Notes: generated by a model from the sequence alone, not told the origin. Counted from the stretch's first letter, positions 16,766 through 26,495 are shown. The stretch is 64,000 nt of DNA from Pseudomonadota bacterium (GCA_023389055.1 JAEWFA010000017.1:1-64000); one strand, 5' to 3'. Made by a program: numbers and translations.

Positions 16766-17674
16766 ATGACAGCTCCGCTCGACTGCGCGATCGTCGGCGC
16801 CGGCCCCGGCGGGCTGACCGCTGCGGTCTACCTGTCGCGCTTCCGGCGGACGATCGCGGTGTTCGACGCCGGAAAAAGCCGCGCCCGCTGGATCCCCCAG
16901 AGCCATAACTGTCCCGGCTTTCCGAGCGGCATCGGCGGTGACGCATTCCTCGCGCGACTGGCTGCGCAGGCGCGCAGCTTCGGCGCACGAATCGAGTCGG
17001 GCGAAGTCGCCGCCATCGCGCCGCGGGGTGACAACGGGGGCGGCTTCGTACTCGAATTTGCGGGTTCTTTCGTGAGTGCCCGCAGCATCGTGCTCGCCAC
17101 CGGCTGCGAGGACGTCATGCCCCGCCTCGATCGCCTCGCCGACGCGGTGGCGTGCGCTGCACTGCGCTTTTGCCCGGTCTGCGACGCCTTCGAGGCCGTC
17201 GATCGCGACATCGCGGTGTACGGCCCCTTCGACTCCGCGGCCGCGCATGCGCTGTTCCTGAGAACGTACTCCGATCGCGTCACCGTCGTCCCCACCGACG
17301 GCGCGACGGATTCACAGGCGGGCCGACGACTGCGCGAGGCCGGCGTCGGCGCCACGGCGATCGCCGAAGACCTGCGCTTCGACGGCGAACGCTGCTCGTT
17401 CACGATCGACGGTCGCACGCGCGCATTCGACGTCGTCTACGCGATGCTGGGCAGCCGCCAGCGCTCGGAGCTGGCACTCGCGCTGGGCGCGGCTTGCGAC
17501 GAGGACGGCGCGCTGCGCGTCGACAGCCACATGCGCACGAGCGTTCCCGGCGTCTACGCGATTGGCGACGTAGTGAGCGCCTTGAACCAGATCGCCGTGG
17601 CAACCGGCCATGCCGCCATCGCGACGACGGCCGTGCACAACGCACTGCCGCAACATTTCGCTCGCGCCGGCTGA
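16766..17674 (+). CDS. Thioredoxin reductase-like FAD/NAD(P) oxidoreductase
   Basis: A 302-residue flavoprotein. The FAD Rossmann motif is CAIVGAGPGGLTAAVYLSR at residues 7-25, and the second FAD site is GVYAIGDVVSALNQIAVATG near residue 265. A CPVC pair (C136 and C139, FCPVCDAFE) stands where thioredoxin reductase has CATC, so thiol-disulfide activity is possible. The NADPH domain glycines are degraded (YGPFDSAAA), which argues against a standard TrxR and for a less-studied relative. It stands alone, 38 bases before the hydrolase gene. Confidence 0.82.
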   Translation: MTAPLDCAIVGAGPGGLTAAVYLSRFRRTIAVFDAGKSRARWIPQSHNCPGFPSGIGGDAFLARLAAQARSFGARIESGEVAAIAPRGDNGGGFVLEFAGSFVSARSIVLATGCEDVMPRLDRLADAVACAALRFCPVCDAFEAVDRDIAVYGPFDSAAAHALFLRTYSDRVTVVPTDGATDSQAGRRLREAGVGATAIAEDLRFDGERCSFTIDGRTRAFDVVYAMLGSRQRSELALALGAACDEDGALRVDSHMRTSVPGVYAIGDVVSALNQIAVATGHAAIATTAVHNALPQHFARAG

Positions 17675-17711
17675 AGTCCCCGGCCGCCCGAATCCGACGC
17701 GAGGAGTCGAC

Positions 17712-18356
17712 ATGATCGCAGTTCGGATCCCGATCGGTCCGGCGGTGCTCGACGCCGACCTCGCGATGCCGCCGAATGCCCGCGGCGTCGTGCTGTTCGC
17801 GCACGGCAGCGGAAGCAGCCGCTTCAGCCCGCGCAACCGGCACGTCGCGCAGCAACTCGTCGAAGCGGGCCTCGCGACCGTACTGGCCGACCTGCTCACT
17901 GCGGAGGAGGAACGCATCGACGAGCGAACGAGGCACCTGCGCTTCGACATCGCGCTGCTCGGCGAACGCCTGGTCGCGACGATCGACTGGTTGCGAAACG
18001 ACGAGGCGACGCAGCACTTCGCCATCGGCCTGTTCGGCGCGAGCACCGGCGCCGGCGCCGCGCTCGTCGCGGCCGCCGAGAGGCCGCGCGCAGTCGCCGC
18101 CGTGGTGTCCCGCGGAGGCCGTCCCGACCTCGCAGGCGAGGCGCTTGCCCGGGTGCGCGCGCCGACGCTGCTCATCGTCGGCGGCGACGACGTCGCGGTG
18201 ATCGAACTCAACGAGCAGGCAATGGCGCGGCTGCGCTGCGAGAAGCGGCTCGAGATCGTGCCGGGCGCGACGCACCTCTTCGAGGAACCGGGAACGCTCG
18301 ACGTCGTCGCGCAACTCGCGCGCGACTGGTTCCTGCGATACGCCGGGGGCGAGTAA
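17712..18356 (+). CDS. Alpha/beta hydrolase (dienelactone-hydrolase-like)
   Basis: A 214-residue serine hydrolase. The oxyanion HGSGSSR is near residue 31, the nucleophile elbow is FGASTGAG, the acid lies in LIVGGDDVAV, and the histidine in GATHLFEEPG. This fits the small dienelactone-hydrolase/phosphoribosyltransferase-associated hydrolase group. GAGGAG lies 6 bases before the ATG. Substrate unknown. It may be co-transcribed with the flavoprotein upstream. Confidence 0.83.
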   Translation: MIAVRIPIGPAVLDADLAMPPNARGVVLFAHGSGSSRFSPRNRHVAQQLVEAGLATVLADLLTAEEERIDERTRHLRFDIALLGERLVATIDWLRNDEATQHFAIGLFGASTGAGAALVAAAERPRAVAAVVSRGGRPDLAGEALARVRAPTLLIVGGDDVAVIELNEQAMARLRCEKRLEIVPGATHLFEEPGTLDVVAQLARDWFLRYAGGE

Positions 18357-18394
18357 CCCGGGCGTTACCCTGTCGGCTCAGTCACGGAGCCGAC

Positions 18395-19114
18395 ATGACC
18401 AACCTGTCCACGTTCCCGATCACGAAGAAGTGGCCCGCACGCCATCCCGATCGAATCCAGCTCTATTCGCTGCCGACGCCCAACGGCGTGAAGGCGTCGA
18501 TCATGCTCGAGGAGACCGGGCTGCCCTACGAGCCGCATCGCGTGAGTTTCGAGACGAACGACCAGACGTCGCCCGAGTTCCTGTCGCTGAATCCGAACAA
18601 CAAGATCCCGGCGATCATCGATCCGGACGGGCCGGGCGGCAAGCCGCTGCCGCTGTTCGAGTCCGGCGCGATCCTGATCTACCTGTCCGAGAAATGCGCG
18701 GATCTCGGTCGCGAGGACTTCATGCCGTCGGATCCGGCCGCCCGCTACGAGACGATCCAGTGGCTGATGTTCCAAGTCGGCGGGGTGGGACCGATGTTCG
18801 GGCAGGTGGGTTTCTTCCACAAGTTCGCCGGCAAGGACTACGAAGACAAACGCCCGCGCGATCGATACGTGCACGAGTCGAAACGGCTGCTGCGGGTGCT
18901 CGAGCAACGCGTCGCGGGGCGCGACTGGATCATGGGCGACGAATACACGATCGCCGATATCGCGATCTTCCCGTGGGTGCGCAATCTGGTGGGCTTCTAC
19001 GAAGCGCGGGATCTCGTCGGCTTCGACGACTTCCCGCAGGTCGCGCGAGTGCTCGCCGCCTTCGTCTCCCGACCGGCGGTTGCGAAAGGGCTGACGATCC
19101 CCGGCCAGACGTGA
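18395..19114 (+). CDS. Glutathione S-transferase (YfcG/YghU-like)
   Basis: A 239-residue cytosolic GST. The N-terminal thioredoxin-fold domain carries IQLYSLPTPNGVKASIMLEE and the glutathione-binding NPNNKIPAIIDPDGP and FESGAILIYLSE. The C-terminal helical domain follows (YTIADIAIFPWV). The TPNG start of helix 1 is typical of nu-class enzymes with disulfide-bond oxidoreductase activity. It is preceded by CGGAG and separated from the patatin gene by 96 bases. Confidence 0.9.
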   Translation: MTNLSTFPITKKWPARHPDRIQLYSLPTPNGVKASIMLEETGLPYEPHRVSFETNDQTSPEFLSLNPNNKIPAIIDPDGPGGKPLPLFESGAILIYLSEKCADLGREDFMPSDPAARYETIQWLMFQVGGVGPMFGQVGFFHKFAGKDYEDKRPRDRYVHESKRLLRVLEQRVAGRDWIMGDEYTIADIAIFPWVRNLVGFYEARDLVGFDDFPQVARVLAAFVSRPAVAKGLTIPGQT

Positions 19115-19210
19115 TCGCGCCTCGCCCGCATCGGTCGGCAGCGCCGCTGCAAAGCGCTTGCGCGCCGGCGCGCTTGGCCCGACGATAATGCGAGTCACGG
19201 AAGGCATCAC

Positions 19211-20320
19211 ATGGCGATCCACGGCAGCACCATCGGTATCGCGTTGTCCGGCGGCGGATATCGCGCCACGCTCTTCGGTCTCGGCTCCCTGCAGCGACTC
19301 AACGACGCAGGACTGCTCGGGCGGCTCGATCGCATCACCAGCGTTTCCGGCGGCTCGATCCTCGCCGGCGTGCTCGCGCATCGCTGGAAGGAGCTGCAGT
19401 TCGACGACGGGCGCGCGGCGAACTTCAATGCGCTCGTCGTCGATCCGGTACGCGCGTTCTGCAGCCGCACCATCGACGTCGGCGCCGGGCTGAAGGGGCT
19501 GCTCACGCCGTTTCGCACGGCCGGCGACTTCCTCGCCGACCGCTACGACAAGGATCTCTTCCACGGCGCGATGCTGAAGGACATTCCCGATGCCTCGCTG
19601 CCCGGAAATCCCCGCTTCGTCTTCTACGCGACGAGCCTGCAGACCGGGCGCAGCTTCCGCTTCCGGCAGGACTTCATCGCCGACTACCTGCTCGGCATGA
19701 ACCATGCCGCGCAGGTGCCGCTGGCGGTCGCCGTGGCGGCGTCCAGTGCGTTCCCGCCGGTCTTCTCGCCGATCGTCCTCGACACCGAACCCGAGGCGTG
19801 GCGCCAGGGCAGCGACGCCCCCGAACTCGAGCCGCTGCGCCGTCGCGTCGTCCTCACCGACGGCGGCGTCTACGACAACATGGGACTCGAATCGCTCGTC
19901 GATCGGGTCGACATCGTGCTGGCGAGCGACGCCGGCGCACCCTTCGGCGTCGAAGAGGAGCCCTGGGAAGACAACGTGCTGCAACTGGGCCGCGTGCGCG
20001 ACATCCTGATCGACCAGACGCGCGCGCTGCGCAAACGCTGGCTGATATCGGAGTTCGAGGCCGGCCGAAAACGCGGTGCCTATTGGGGAATCGCCACGCG
20101 CATCGGCGACTACAAGGCGAGCGATCCACTGGCTGCCGACAGCACGATCACCGGCGAGCTCGACGACGTGCCCACCCGGCTCGCCGCTTTCGACGACCGG
20201 CTGCAGGGACGGTTGATGAACTGGGGTTACGCGCTGTGCGATGCGGCCCTTCGCACGCGCGCGAAGCTGGCACTGGCCCCCGCACCGGGACTTCCCGCGC
20301 CCACGTACCCGCTCGCCTGA
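19211..20320 (+). CDS. Patatin-like phospholipase
   Basis: A 369-residue predicted lipid acyl hydrolase. The oxyanion motif is SGGGYRA at residues 13-19. The nucleophile S46 lies in TSVSGGSIL, a G-to-S variant of the GxSxG elbow, and the catalytic aspartate D217 lies in LTDGGVYDNMG. No signal peptide, so it is intracellular. GGAAGG precedes the ATG. The CHAT protein gene begins 10 bases after its stop, and an MBL hydrolase follows 5 bases after that, indicating one transcript. Patatins are common membrane-attacking effectors in anti-phage systems, and that role is inferred here from context only. Confidence 0.85.
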   Translation: MAIHGSTIGIALSGGGYRATLFGLGSLQRLNDAGLLGRLDRITSVSGGSILAGVLAHRWKELQFDDGRAANFNALVVDPVRAFCSRTIDVGAGLKGLLTPFRTAGDFLADRYDKDLFHGAMLKDIPDASLPGNPRFVFYATSLQTGRSFRFRQDFIADYLLGMNHAAQVPLAVAVAASSAFPPVFSPIVLDTEPEAWRQGSDAPELEPLRRRVVLTDGGVYDNMGLESLVDRVDIVLASDAGAPFGVEEEPWEDNVLQLGRVRDILIDQTRALRKRWLISEFEAGRKRGAYWGIATRIGDYKASDPLAADSTITGELDDVPTRLAAFDDRLQGRLMNWGYALCDAALRTRAKLALAPAPGLPAPTYPLA

Positions 20321-20330
20321 TCCGGCCGCG

Positions 20331-23300
20331 ATGGACCGGCTACACCTGAGCGAATGGAGCCTCGGCGTCGACGACGAGCGCTTCGTCGCCGCGCTGGCGG
20401 CACTGGGCGTGCTCGAGACACTCGCTCGTGACGTCGCAGCCGATGCCTCGTCAGCCGAGGTGCGGCAACGCGTCGCCGAAGTGAGTTCGGCTTCGGCGGG
20501 AGCGACCGCGTCCGCACTCGCCGAGTTGCTGCGGGCGATTGCCGCCCGAACGTCCACGCACGCCACGCTCGCCTGGCAGGCACCGGAAGACTCTCCCGCC
20601 CGCGCGAGACCGCCCGCAGGGCTGCAACGATGGCCGTCCGCCGCGTCCCTCGCCGAAGCGTGGAAGACATTCGCAGCGACCGTTTCGCCAATCCGGGTGG
20701 CGGCATCGGACAGGTCCGCGCGCGAAGGTCTCTCGCTCGATTTCGTCGAACTGCTCTCGCGTGGCGAAGCGCAGCTCGCCGGCGTGCACGCGGTGGCCTC
20801 GTGGGAGCCCGAGCGACCGACCGAATGGCGCTTCCCCTTCACGATCGCAACACTGCCGGGCGACCGGCTCGGCGACGCGCTCGTTGCAACGCGCGGCGAC
20901 GACGCGTCGGCATCGTCGGAGGCGAGGGTCGTCGTCGCATCGCGACGCACGCCGCACGTCGAAGTGCTCGTTCTGGGCCAGCCGCTGCCGCGCGCGCTCG
21001 CGCGGGTTCTCGAAGCCACGCCGGTGCCGCGCTGCGCGCTCGCCATCGTTCGCGGCCCGGGTTCCGACTCGCCGTCGCGCTGCGCCCCGCTTCTGCGCGC
21101 GCTGGCCGCGCATCTTCAGGCCGACGGCGTCGTCGTCGCGCCCACGCTTGCGCTCGACGCGTTCGCCGACGCCCTGCGGCGTTTTGCCGGCCGGATGGCG
21201 AACGGCTACCCGCTCGACGTCGCGCTGATGCAGTCGATGGGACCGGGCCACGTCGCCTGGCTCGGCACGGAGTTGCTCGCGCTCAGCGAGCGCGTACCTG
21301 CGCGACAGGCGGCGGCGAAGCCGCGGGCTGCGGCGTCGAGGGCCGAGCCACCCCACGCCGCTCCCCCGCCCCCACGCACCGCCGGCGCCTCGCGGCCTGT
21401 AGGCTCCCGGCCGCCCTGGAGCCTGCCGACGACCCGCGCTCCCGCGCCGGGGCAGCGAAACTCGAACCTCCCCGACTCGCGACCCCGATGGCGCCCCTCG
21501 GCCCCGTCCGGTCCGCAACGCCCGATCCCGGCGCCGGTGCCCGCTCCGTCGCCCGCGCCCGGACGGCTGGGCACGCCTTCGTGGTGGCGTTGGCCGCCCG
21601 GACGTCCCGCGTTCCCCGCTCCGACCCCGCCCCCTGCTTCGGCGCCCGCGGACGACGCACGCAGGCCGCGCCCGGACGTCGACGGTCATCCCGCGCGCTA
21701 CCTGCAGCAGCGAAGTCTTCGCAAGCGGGGCGACGAACTCGAACGGATCCGCGATGGCTACGTTCTCGCCGAGCCGGTGATGCTCTGCGTTCGCGTCGCG
21801 GCGCCCGACGACGCGGGCTGGGACAGCGCGCCCACCCCCTTTCCCGAGCACGAGTTGCCGAAGGACCGCGACACGCACGTGTTGCAGGTGGTCGTGCACG
21901 AGCCCGGGCAGTTCGACGGGCCGGTGCTGCGCGAGATCGTGCTGCCGCGCGTCGGCCCGAGCAGCGAAGCGCAATTCGTCTTCACGCCGCGCAAGGAGGG
22001 CGTCTTCGACGCACGCATCAGCGTGCTGCACCGCGGCCGCGTGCTGCAGACTGCGCGCTTGCGCACGCGTGTGCGCCAGCATGCCGACGAGCGCGGCGAC
22101 GGCATCGCACTGCTCGACGAAGCGCAGGTGCGTCCCGACTTGAGCGGGCTCGGGGCGAGGCGTCGCTTCGATCTCGCGATGGTGCTCAACCACGGCGACG
22201 CAGACGACGTGCCGCGATTGACGGCCATTGCCGAAAGACGGGCATGGGCGACGAACCTGCAAGGGCTTGCCGAGCCGCTGCTGCAGTTGAATGCCGCGCT
22301 CTCCGACGCCGCGCACAGCGTCGCCGATCATGCCGACGGCCTCGACCAGGGCGAGAATCCGCAACTTCTCGTGCGCCTGGCGCGCATCGGCGCCGATCTC
22401 TACTCGGCACTGTGCATGGACCAGTTCATCGAGCTCTCGCACGGCGGCTTCGATCCGCGCGACGACGCGCTCACGCACATCCAGGTCATCAGCGCGCGTG
22501 CCGATGCCGTCGTTCCGGTCGAGTTCTTCTACGACTATCCGCCACCGGCGCCCGACGCCACGAAACTGTGTCCCGGGTGGCGCGACGCGCTGAAGACCGG
22601 CAACTGCCCTGCAGATTGCGCGGGTCGCGCCGACGCCTCGGGGCACGTCTGTCCGATGGGTTTCTGGGGGCTGCGAAAGGTCATCGAGCGGCATGTCTAC
22701 AGTCCGGCACTGGGAAGACCGGACGGCGCCGAGGTCGTGATCCAGTCGGAGCCCGCCGAGGGACGCGACCGGCTCGAGCTTGGACATTGCGCAGTACTCG
22801 GCTTCAGTACGCAGGTGGCGAAGGATGCGCGCACGCCGCTGCTCGCGCTGCTGTCGCCGCGCTTCGAAGATGCGACGCTCGAAGTGGCGACATGGACCGA
22901 ATGGAAGGAGACGATCGGGCAACGAAAACCGGCGCTGCTCGTTGCGTTCCCGCACAACGAAGGCCGCCGGCAGGACCTCGAGCTCGAGATCGGCGGCGAC
23001 TTCCTGCCTACGCTGCGGCTGCCGCGTGAATACGTACGCCCCGAAGGCGCGCCGCCCCCGCTGGTGTTCCTGCTCGGTTGCGACGTGGCCGGCACCGCCG
23101 AAGCCTTCTCGAATCACATCCGGTACTTCCGCCAGGCGGGCGCCGCCGCGGTGATCTCGACGACGGCCACCGTGTTCGGCGAGCACGCGGTCACCGTCGG
23201 CTCGAAGATCCTCGCGCGACTGCTGCGCGCAGGCGGCGCCGAAGCCGATCAGCTCGGCGAGCTGATCCTCGACGCGCGCCGCGAAGCGATGCTCGAAAGC

Positions 23301-23354
23301 CTGCCGATGGCGCTGTGCATCGTCGCCTTCGGCGACGCCGACTGGAGGCTCTGA
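20331..23354 (+). CDS. Large protein with C-terminal CHAT (caspase-like) domain
   Basis: A 1007-residue protein. Residues 1-330 form an alpha/beta region (ALARVLEATPVPRCALAIV, FAGRMANGYPLDVALMQSMG) that resembles a degenerate CHAT-like domain with no obvious catalytic pair. Residues about 335-450 are a Pro/Ala/Arg-rich linker. From 450 comes a beta-rich adaptor region, then helices, then a Cys cluster (CPGWRDALKTGNCPADCAG and CPMGFWGLR) that may bind zinc. The CHAT domain is at about 800-1007, with His875 in VAFPHNEGR, Cys917 in FLLGCDVAGT and the ISTTATVFGEHA strand. The start MDRLHLSEW at 20331 is 10 bases after the patatin stop. Proteolytic activity is predicted, not shown. Confidence 0.8.
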   Translation: MDRLHLSEWSLGVDDERFVAALAALGVLETLARDVAADASSAEVRQRVAEVSSASAGATASALAELLRAIAARTSTHATLAWQAPEDSPARARPPAGLQRWPSAASLAEAWKTFAATVSPIRVAASDRSAREGLSLDFVELLSRGEAQLAGVHAVASWEPERPTEWRFPFTIATLPGDRLGDALVATRGDDASASSEARVVVASRRTPHVEVLVLGQPLPRALARVLEATPVPRCALAIVRGPGSDSPSRCAPLLRALAAHLQADGVVVAPTLALDAFADALRRFAGRMANGYPLDVALMQSMGPGHVAWLGTELLALSERVPARQAAAKPRAAASRAEPPHAAPPPPRTAGASRPVGSRPPWSLPTTRAPAPGQRNSNLPDSRPRWRPSAPSGPQRPIPAPVPAPSPAPGRLGTPSWWRWPPGRPAFPAPTPPPASAPADDARRPRPDVDGHPARYLQQRSLRKRGDELERIRDGYVLAEPVMLCVRVAAPDDAGWDSAPTPFPEHELPKDRDTHVLQVVVHEPGQFDGPVLREIVLPRVGPSSEAQFVFTPRKEGVFDARISVLHRGRVLQTARLRTRVRQHADERGDGIALLDEAQVRPDLSGLGARRRFDLAMVLNHGDADDVPRLTAIAERRAWATNLQGLAEPLLQLNAALSDAAHSVADHADGLDQGENPQLLVRLARIGADLYSALCMDQFIELSHGGFDPRDDALTHIQVISARADAVVPVEFFYDYPPPAPDATKLCPGWRDALKTGNCPADCAGRADASGHVCPMGFWGLRKVIERHVYSPALGRPDGAEVVIQSEPAEGRDRLELGHCAVLGFSTQVAKDARTPLLALLSPRFEDATLEVATWTEWKETIGQRKPALLVAFPHNEGRRQDLELEIGGDFLPTLRLPREYVRPEGAPPPLVFLLGCDVAGTAEAFSNHIRYFRQAGAAAVISTTATVFGEHAVTVGSKILARLLRAGGAEADQLGELILDARREAMLESLPMALCIVAFGDADWRL

Positions 23355-23359
23355 CGCGC

Positions 23360-24481
23360 ATGCCCCGGACATCGAAGACCGATGCGTTCTTCCGCATTCA
23401 CATGCTGCCCGCGCTGCACGGCGACAGCCTGTGGATCGAATACGGCGCAGGCACGCGCGTGCGCCGCGTGCTGATCGACGGAGGGCCGATCGGCGCGTGG
23501 AGCGCCCTCGAGTCGCAGGTCCAGTCGTTGCCTGCGGGCGACAGGCGCATCGAGCTCGTCGTGCTGACGCACGTCGACACCGATCACGCCGACGGACTCG
23601 TTCGCCTGTTCGCCGAGCCGCTGCCGTGGCCCTTCGCGGTGCGCGACGTCTGGTTCAACGGCTGGCGGCACATGGAGCAGGCGCATGGTCTGCTGGGTGG
23701 CCGGCAAGGCGAGTTCTTCAGCGCGCTGCTCGCGCAGCGGCTCGACGCGGGCCAATGGAACGGCGCGTTCGACGGCGGCGCGGTCCTGGTTCGCGACGAC
23801 AGTCCGCTGCCGCGCATCGAACTCGCCGGCGGGCTCGCGTTGACGCTGCTCTCGCCGACGCCGGCCAAGCTGGACCGCATGCGCGACGCGTGGCGCAAGG
23901 ACGTGCGCGACTTCGATCCGGGCGACCTCGCCGCGGCGTGGGAAGTGCTGGCGCGCCAGAAGAAATACCTGCCCGGCGCGGGCCTGCTCGGCAGCACGCC
24001 CGAACTCGACGAGCTGCTCGAGAAGCAGTCGCGGCCCGACAACGCCGCGGCCAACGGGTCGAGCATCGCGTTCCTCGCCGAGCATGCGGGCAGCGCCAAG
24101 AGCGCGCTGTTTCTCGCCGACGCGCATCCCGACATCGTCTGCGCGTCCATCCGCCGGCTGCTCGACGAACGCGGCAAGGACGTGCTGCACGTCGACGCGG
24201 TGAAGGTCGCGCACCACGGCAGCAAGGCGAACACCACCGACGAGCTGATGTCGCTCGTGCACTCGCCACGCTTCCTGATCAGCACGAACGGCGGGATCTT
24301 CGGCCATCCGGACGCAGAGGCGCTGCAGCGCATCGTTGCGCGCTCGGCCGTCCAGCCGCCGACGCTCCTCTTCAACTACCGGTGCGCGACGAACGAGCAG
24401 TGGCGCTCGATCGCGCAGCAGCGTTCGCTAGGCTACGAAGCGGTGTCGCCCGACGACGAGGGCATCGCCGTCACGCTCTGA
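23360..24481 (+). CDS. Metallo-beta-lactamase-fold hydrolase (ComEC/MBL type)
   Basis: A 373-residue cytosolic protein. The metal motif VLTHVDTDHADG lies at about residues 68-79, more ligands follow in ALFLADAHPD, and the ComEC-type VKVAHHGSKANT is at about 275. ISTNGGIFGHPDAEAL completes the site. This branch of the MBL fold includes nucleic-acid or nucleotide phosphodiesterases and is frequent in bacterial conflict operons. It begins 5 bases after the CHAT gene stop. The target could be a nucleotide signal or nucleic acid; nothing in the sequence decides between them. Confidence 0.82.
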   Translation: MPRTSKTDAFFRIHMLPALHGDSLWIEYGAGTRVRRVLIDGGPIGAWSALESQVQSLPAGDRRIELVVLTHVDTDHADGLVRLFAEPLPWPFAVRDVWFNGWRHMEQAHGLLGGRQGEFFSALLAQRLDAGQWNGAFDGGAVLVRDDSPLPRIELAGGLALTLLSPTPAKLDRMRDAWRKDVRDFDPGDLAAAWEVLARQKKYLPGAGLLGSTPELDELLEKQSRPDNAAANGSSIAFLAEHAGSAKSALFLADAHPDIVCASIRRLLDERGKDVLHVDAVKVAHHGSKANTTDELMSLVHSPRFLISTNGGIFGHPDAEALQRIVARSAVQPPTLLFNYRCATNEQWRSIAQQRSLGYEAVSPDDEGIAVTL

Positions 24482-24505
24482 CGCTGCGAGCGCAACTCGC
24501 CCGCC

Positions 24506-25336
24506 TCATCGCGAGCGCGGACGCACCGCCAGGCTCTGCACGGCTCGTCCGAGCAGCCCGCGCTCGTCGTAGAGCGCCGACTCGGCCAGCCCGCCGCCCT
24601 CGGCACCGAGCGCGGTTCTTGCGTCGAGGCAGATCCACTCGCCCGCCGGCCGGCGCAGCAGGTGGATCGTCAGGTCGAAGTTCACGAACGTGTAGTGCTC
24701 GTAGTCGAGCACGGCGCTGATGCCGTTGCCGGAATCGGCAGCGACGGCCACGCGCTGGTACGGGCTCGGCACTTCACCGTCGACGAGCGGATGACGCATC
24801 CGGAACCACACGGCGCAGGGCCCTTTCCACATCGTTCCCTGCGCGATCCGCGTCTCCATCAGATCCGCGTAACCCACCCACCGACCCGCGAACGGAAAGC
24901 TCGTCGACGCAGACTGCTGCGGCGACAACGGCGCCAGCGGCAACGGGTGCCCGGGCAGCGGCGTCGGCAACTCGACCGGCGCCTCGCGCTGCGCCAGCGC
25001 CGTGAAGCGTGCAACGTCCTTGTCGCCCGACATCAAGTGCGCCGAGAAATGCGCCGCATTGCGGCCGGCGTAATCGGTCATCACCTCGACGATCAGATCG
25101 GCGATCGGCACCGGCCGCAGCAGGTTCGCGGTGATTCGCGCAATGTGGCCGAGCCCGTGTTCGCGCGCGGCCTGCTCGATCGCACGGCACACCAGCGCGA
25201 TCGGCGGACCGGCGTGCTGATGGCCCGGATCCCACGGGCCGCGCGTGAGGGCGCTCGCGCGGAAGCCGCGTGCATCGAGTGCGGTGTACGCAGCGGCCGC
25301 TTCGTGGGCGCGTGAATCGTCTCGGGGGTCGGTCAC
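24506..25336 (-). CDS. Acyl-CoA thioesterase family protein (double hotdog)
   Basis: A 276-residue protein. N-terminal RGFRASALTRGPWDPGHQHAGPP and RPVPIADLIVEV form the first hotdog, and C-terminal FVNFDLTIHLLRRPAGEWICLDART the second. This matches the TesB-like thioesterase-family proteins. It would hydrolyse acyl-CoA to free acid and CoA. It is convergent with the MBL hydrolase gene (25-base gap) and is not part of that operon. Confidence 0.85.
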   Translation of the reverse strand: MTDPRDDSRAHEAAAAYTALDARGFRASALTRGPWDPGHQHAGPPIALVCRAIEQAAREHGLGHIARITANLLRPVPIADLIVEVMTDYAGRNAAHFSAHLMSGDKDVARFTALAQREAPVELPTPLPGHPLPLAPLSPQQSASTSFPFAGRWVGYADLMETRIAQGTMWKGPCAVWFRMRHPLVDGEVPSPYQRVAVAADSGNGISAVLDYEHYTFVNFDLTIHLLRRPAGEWICLDARTALGAEGGGLAESALYDERGLLGRAVQSLAVRPRSR

Positions 25337-25433
25337 GGGAGCGCGGTGCAGCCGGCAACGTCGGGAGCGAGAATGCTAACGCGTCCCGCCTCCGCGCGCG
25401 GCGCTTCGACCCGCAAACGTGCAGGAGGGCACG

Positions 25434-25859
25434 ATGGACATCGAGCGGTTCATGCAGGGATACAAGGCCGCGTGGGAGCAGCGCGACGAGTCGAAGTTCT
25501 GCGCGCTCTTCGCGCCCGACGGCGAATACCGCAACACGCCCTTCGCCGTGCAGCGCGGCCACGCGCAACTCGCCGAGTACTGGCGCCGCGTGAAACTGCA
25601 GGAAGACGTGCACGTCGACTACGAGGTGCTCGCGAGCACCGCGCGCGGCGGCATCGCCCACTGGCACGTCACCTACCGCGTCGCGTCCGAGGAGCTGTTC
25701 CGCATCTGGGCGCAATCCACCGGCACGAACCTGGTCTCCCGCAAACCGGGCGACCCGCTGCCGCGCATGGTGCTCGACGGCGTGCTCAAGGCCGAATTCG
25801 ACGAAGGCGGGCGTTGCGGGAGATGCGAGCTCTGGTGGCACAGCCTTGCGCAGCCCTGA
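25434..25859 (+). CDS. NTF2-like (SnoaL-type) family protein
   Basis: A 141-residue cone-shaped alpha+beta protein. MQGYKAAWEQRDESKFCALFAPDGEYRNTPF is the typical first helix and strand of the NTF2 superfamily, and the later sheet pattern (AHWHVTYRV, MVLDGVLKAEF) agrees. Three Cys near the C-terminus (GRCGRCELWW) are unusual. GGAGG precedes the ATG. Members can be isomerases, dehydratases or ligand binders; the function here is unknown. Confidence 0.75.
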   Translation: MDIERFMQGYKAAWEQRDESKFCALFAPDGEYRNTPFAVQRGHAQLAEYWRRVKLQEDVHVDYEVLASTARGGIAHWHVTYRVASEELFRIWAQSTGTNLVSRKPGDPLPRMVLDGVLKAEFDEGGRCGRCELWWHSLAQP

Positions 25860-25986
25860 ACGACGCGCGGCACCGACCGGCCCCGCTTGGCAACTGCGCG
25901 GCGCAAGCCGAGTTGAGTCACATCATTTCGCCACGGCGCAAGCAGCGCGATCCTCGACCTTCCCTCCCCCACATGAAGGATTCGCC

Positions 25987-26370
25987 ATGACCACGTTCGA
26001 TGCCACCGCGCGCGAACTGCTCGAGAAAGCCGAGTTCGTCGCAATCGTCACGCAAGGCACTGACGGCCCGCACCTCGTCGGCAACTGGGGCGACTACGCG
26101 CGCCGCATCGGAATCGACGACGAACGCATCATCCTTCCGGCCGGGCACTACGAGCGCACCGAGGAGAACCTCAAGCGCGACAGCCGCATCCAGCTGATGG
26201 CGGCTTCGCGCGCCGTTCGCGGCTCGCGAGGACCCGGCCAGGGCGGTGTCGTCCACGGAAGGGGCAGCGTGCAGACCGAAGGCGAGCTCGCCGAGCGCGC
26301 GAAGGCGGTCTTCCCGTGGGCGCGCGGCGCGTTGGTGATCGACGTCGAGCGCTGCGAGATGCAGCTGTAG
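25987..26370 (+). CDS. Pyridoxamine 5'-phosphate oxidase-like FMN-binding protein
   Basis: A 127-residue split-barrel protein. FVAIVTQGTDGPHLVGNWGD is the first strand pair; RTEENLKRDSRIQLMAASR follows; the C-terminal strand ALVIDVERCEMQL fits the PPOX fold. Such small proteins bind FMN or F420 and reduce or bind small ligands. AAGGA lies 6 bases before the ATG. A 125-base gap precedes the metallopeptidase gene. Confidence 0.7.
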   Translation: MTTFDATARELLEKAEFVAIVTQGTDGPHLVGNWGDYARRIGIDDERIILPAGHYERTEENLKRDSRIQLMAASRAVRGSRGPGQGGVVHGRGSVQTEGELAERAKAVFPWARGALVIDVERCEMQL

Positions 26371-26495
26371 CGTTTTCTCGCAGCGCCGACGCAAGCCGCT
26401 CCCTCCGGGGTATTGACCGGTTCGGTCGCCCGGGCGCACGCTCGCGATATCTCTCGCGCGGCGTCGCCCGCGGTGGCAGGTCCGGGAGGTGCATC

